Shown: positions 60,691 through 64,000 of the stretch, one piece after another | Layout of the letters: each line of letters starts with the position of its first letter | How positions within the stretch are numbered: position 1 is the stretch's first letter | From: Acanthopleura granulata | Lineage: Eukaryota > Mollusca > Polyplacophora > Chitonida > Chitonidae | Direction of reading: 5' to 3' | DNA: 64,000 nucleotides | Assembly: GCA_016165875.1 (NCBI GenBank) | Contig: JABBOT010000002.1 | Coordinates: 18,492,120-18,556,119 of the forward strand | Program-made: the position numbers and the translations under genes | The notes under the pieces: model-generated | The model's database searches: none | Seen by the model: only the letters and a program-made list of their open reading frames with translations | What the model was told of the DNA's origin: nothing

Positions 60691-63230
60691 GAAGTGGACA
60701 AAATTCATCTACATTTTTGTTTGCTTGGTCGATTATAAGTGCCGTACGCAAGGTGTAACACTTCTACTCTTATGCTTGAGTAAATAAATACAGGAAGCAG
60801 TGTACTATCATGCGAAAGCCACTGCCATTTTTCAGATACTCAACAAACTAAAAGAACTCAATAGAAAAGGCGTACCCTACATAATCCACCGATCTTGTGA
60901 CGTGCTTCTCTACATGTTACGTACACGTAAAGGCATTTTATCCGCGACGGCTTGTTGACACACGGACAGTGATAGTTCAAAAAAAAATTTTTCTTGTGTA
61001 TCCCTCTAACGGCTTCGTAGATTTAGCCCGCATTGCATGTTTTCACACCAGTTCAAGATGGAGCCAGTAGATATTCAACATACAGAGAGGCCTCCTTCTC
61101 AGATTTTCTACTATGCGTTTCTGGAAGTCTGTGTTTATGTATATATATCTATAACGTGCTATATCTATAACATTTCTCCTGAGGAGGACTTAATTAAAAT
61201 CGAAAGATTGAGAACGTCAAAATGAATTTCTGCGGAGTTAATCTGCTTATTTATTATACAGGGAGCAGACATTCAAGATGCAGCAACACATTCATGATAC
61301 AACGACAAGACATTCAATATGCAACGGAAAGACATTCAGTATCACTGATAGTTACAAACAAGCTGCCGTTAAAAGTATTTGTCAAATATCATTTGCATGA
61401 AAAGTATTGGGTTGATATTTAACCCACATATTAACATAGTAGTAAGTATATCATTTAGGGTGGATATGTTTCATACGGTATGATTGTACATGTGCATGTT
61501 TTACCTTCATCAAACATTTACGGCCAAGATCCGATTTCAGTCAATCATCCTGCGCGTCATTTGACTCATAGGGTAAGAGCTGTTAGAGAGTAAAACAGTA
61601 TGACAATAAAATGGACTGATTATACAATTTGTGTAATTTTTGCACTGTTGTTAACTATTGATCTTTGCCATGGTTCAGTTACCTTACATACGGACCCCGT
61701 AGATGTTGAGTTCCCAGTTTGTCAAACCTCATCATTTACTGCAGTGACATAACTTGTCGAGGCGGACAAATCGTACCAGCGTGTTGGTGAACTTATCAAC
61801 TTCATGGGCGTAAATGCCAATCGGCAGATACCTTATCAGGTATGATTCGCCAGACAGAACAATGCAGTTAGAACATCAGAAATCTCCTACGAACATTAAT
61901 CATATGCATACCCAAGTAAGAGATCTATCACTGTGTGTTAACATCAAAGTTCTGGACACCGTCAGATTTGTGTTATAGCAAATAGCTTTGTATTTTTGTT
62001 CCCACAATCTGTTAAAAGGAAACAAGGGGGGAGGTATTCGGTCATATGTTGGAAATGATTACTGTCTGAAGGTTTAAAAGTGAATATTCAAATTTGTTTT
62101 AATATTTTTAGTTCCGAGACAACAAATTTCAAGCCACACATAACCAATAACCAATACCTATATGTAAAATTGTGAAAATAATTTTGACCAATCAGAAAGC
62201 AGGATTATATAAATCCGGATAAGCGCATATGACGTAAATGGGGTATTTTTTAAATCTTTAAACCTGGCTTCATTTACCACAACTTACTTCATTACTTCCC
62301 AGGTTTTTGCCTTTAAGGTGAGCAAAACCTGATAATTCGGTCCCTAGTTGATCTACATCTGCGTAGTATAATAATTAAGGCAACATACACCCTGAGGATA
62401 GACCACATTGTGTCGTATGCCTATAATAAAAGCTCTGGATTGATATACTAAGCTTTGCTCAGCAGAAATGTCACTGAATGGCAGGGAAACATCGTGGGAA
62501 ACATACTACACTTGCAAAATCCGAGTAACCGGCGACACAAACTGAGTAACCGGCAAATGTTTGGCTAATATTTACAACACTATTATGGTATTTCTTCAAT
62601 GGTTCAATCTCGGTATGTGTAATAAAATATCTGCATTTGATTAATCTCTATGAAAGCCTATGTCGCCATTTTAAATGCGACTCACATTGAATAATATCTT
62701 ACACGTTGCATATAAAGCAAATGACATGCAGTTTTGAAACCCCTAATGTACAGTAGAATAACAAGTTTTTTGTGGCTGTAATGAGTAAACAACCCATTGC
62801 CCTGATCAGACAAGAACGGGTGAGGATGCCATAGACCGTTTCAATCAGCTATTCTAAACGTGGCAGGTAATATATACTGCATACCCTGTAAAGCCACATA
62901 TACACCCACGATAAGTCTTTAAAAATGAACAAAGCATGCCATGTGCACATGATCGATTGCTAATAAGCTATGGACGGTGGATATCAGTGTGGCCTCTCCA
63001 CTTTATCCTTATCATTCTTAATTTTCCTGGTGACTTCCAAAGCGTACCAAGGGATCCTGCATGAAACTACAATCTAATGTAACCCCGCACTCCACTGTGA
63101 ATATAACATACACCGTCTACACAAAGCAAATGAAATTTAGATGTAGCTTATCTGAATTACAGTCGGGATCGTAGGAGAATTTAATTAGTAACTGGTACAA
63201 CAAACTTTGACTACCAGTATTTGATCGAAT
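60691..63230. other. No gene recognised
   Basis: There is a short doublet GAGTAACCGGC at about 62523 and 62543. Otherwise nothing. Confidence 0.4.
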
Positions 63231-63232
63231 GG

Positions 63233-63335
63233 GCGCCGGCCGTGGTCTAGCGGTTATCGGCGTCTGTTTTTTTTTAATCGTGACACACGAGATGATGGTT
63301 CAATTCTGGTTTTGGACAAGGGATTTGAAGTTTGC
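63233..63335 (+). mobile_element. tRNA-derived SINE head fragment
   Basis: GGCCGTGGTCTAGCGGTTAT is an A-box region and ATGGTTCAATTCTGG a B-box region, in tRNA-like spacing interrupted by a T-run. No body with the shared core follows. Confidence 0.6.
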
Positions 63336-64000
63336 AATGTTTTCGCTCCTTGTGTGTCTTATTGACAATAAGAGGTCGAAGACGAATTGCAGACTGACAG
63401 CCTAATAGTTGAATCCGTGTCTTGTGCAGAGAAATTGGAGAAGAGAAATTGGACACAAGAAGGAAACAGGCCCCTGTATAAGCTTGGCCGTTTGTTATTG
63501 TTCACATGTATATACCAGAAAATGAAAAAGATTGCAGAATTTTGCAAAGCTGGAGTGTATGCAGTTGATGAGCTATACTTGACACAGGCGTTTGTTTGCA
63601 GTAATAATTTTGAACATCCCTCGCATGAAACCAATTACACACAATAATGAAGCAGAGCGAGTATTCACTACACAAGAAGTTTTGTAATACTGGCTTGTGA
63701 CGTTGACTGAAATCATTACACAGGGAAGAACTGCATACTGAACACAGTAAATACGACCCCCAAACCGAGGGCTGTGAGTTTACCATTGCTACTTACATTT
63801 ACCAAGTTTAGTCACCTCTCCTCTTTCTGTCTTTAATTTTGTAAGAGCGAAAATGCAAGTATCAGCTTCTTACAGATTTTCAGTGGCTTGGGAAATGCAT
63901 TTTTGCTGTCAGTGGAGGCCATGAACTCTGTGCATAATATAAGTTTTTTACAGAGAAGATGTTCCCATTTTCCCCAAGACACGGTTAACAATGATGACCA
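63336..64000. other. No gene recognised
   Basis: Overlapping open frames on both strands (63387-63647 plus, 63502-63786 minus), none with a motif. Confidence 0.4.

Noticed and set aside
63233..63335. tRNA gene on the plus strand
   Set aside because: The anticodon region is interrupted by a T-run and the stems do not pair.

Overview
The window looks like gene-poor, repeat-rich nuclear DNA of a marine lophotrochozoan, most likely a mollusc. The reasons are two SINE families of a kind I associate with bivalve and gastropod genomes, a PIF/Harbinger DNA transposon with GT-AG introns, tyrosine-recombinase (DIRS/Ngaro type) retrotransposons, a Tc1/mariner remnant, AT-rich composition, and the absence of operons or long ORFs. 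The species call rests on recognising these repeat families by eye. I found no intact host protein gene, no functional tRNA or rRNA gene, and no CRISPR array. Almost everything recognisable is a decayed mobile element.

Left third (1-20.6 kb): a unit of about 8.1-8.8 kb occurs twice, at 640-8761 and 8772-17534, in the same orientation and nearly identical. The copies are separated only by a 10-N gap. Copy 1 ends at the gap and copy 2 starts right after it, as expected if the end of one contig overlaps the start of the next and two haplotypes were not merged. A real tandem duplication is the alternative. Each copy holds a Harbinger element (transposase on the minus strand, Myb/SANT-like partner on the plus strand, a SINE in a transposase intron) and the start of a tyrosine-recombinase retrotransposon. 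The two Harbinger copies carry complementary internal deletions. The retrotransposon continues past copy 2 to about 20.5 kb in the order gag, RT, RNase H, tyrosine recombinase, SGNH-hydrolase-like domain. All parts are broken.

Middle (20.6-39.8 kb): a second, different DIRS-like pol fragment lies on the minus strand at 21.9-23.1 kb. Scattered SINEs follow, then a short tandem array whose units carry SINEs at the same position (32.86-33.59 kb). At 35.27-35.91 kb is a diverged copy of the sequence flanking the Harbinger element, without the transposon (a paralogous empty site).

Right half (39.8-64 kb): an old tandem duplication of a 6.5-7.1 kb unit (about 39.84-46.94 and 46.97-53.45 kb) has diverged visibly but stays collinear. 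Unit B has gained a SINE with a clear target-site duplication and a Tc1/mariner fragment. From 53.5 kb to the end I see only SINEs in otherwise unassignable sequence.

Nothing here amounts to a new biological system. The most informative signals are the unresolved overlap with reciprocal transposon deletions, the empty site, the hydrolase-bearing retrotransposon, and conserved islands inside the old tandem duplication. All similarity statements were made by eye.
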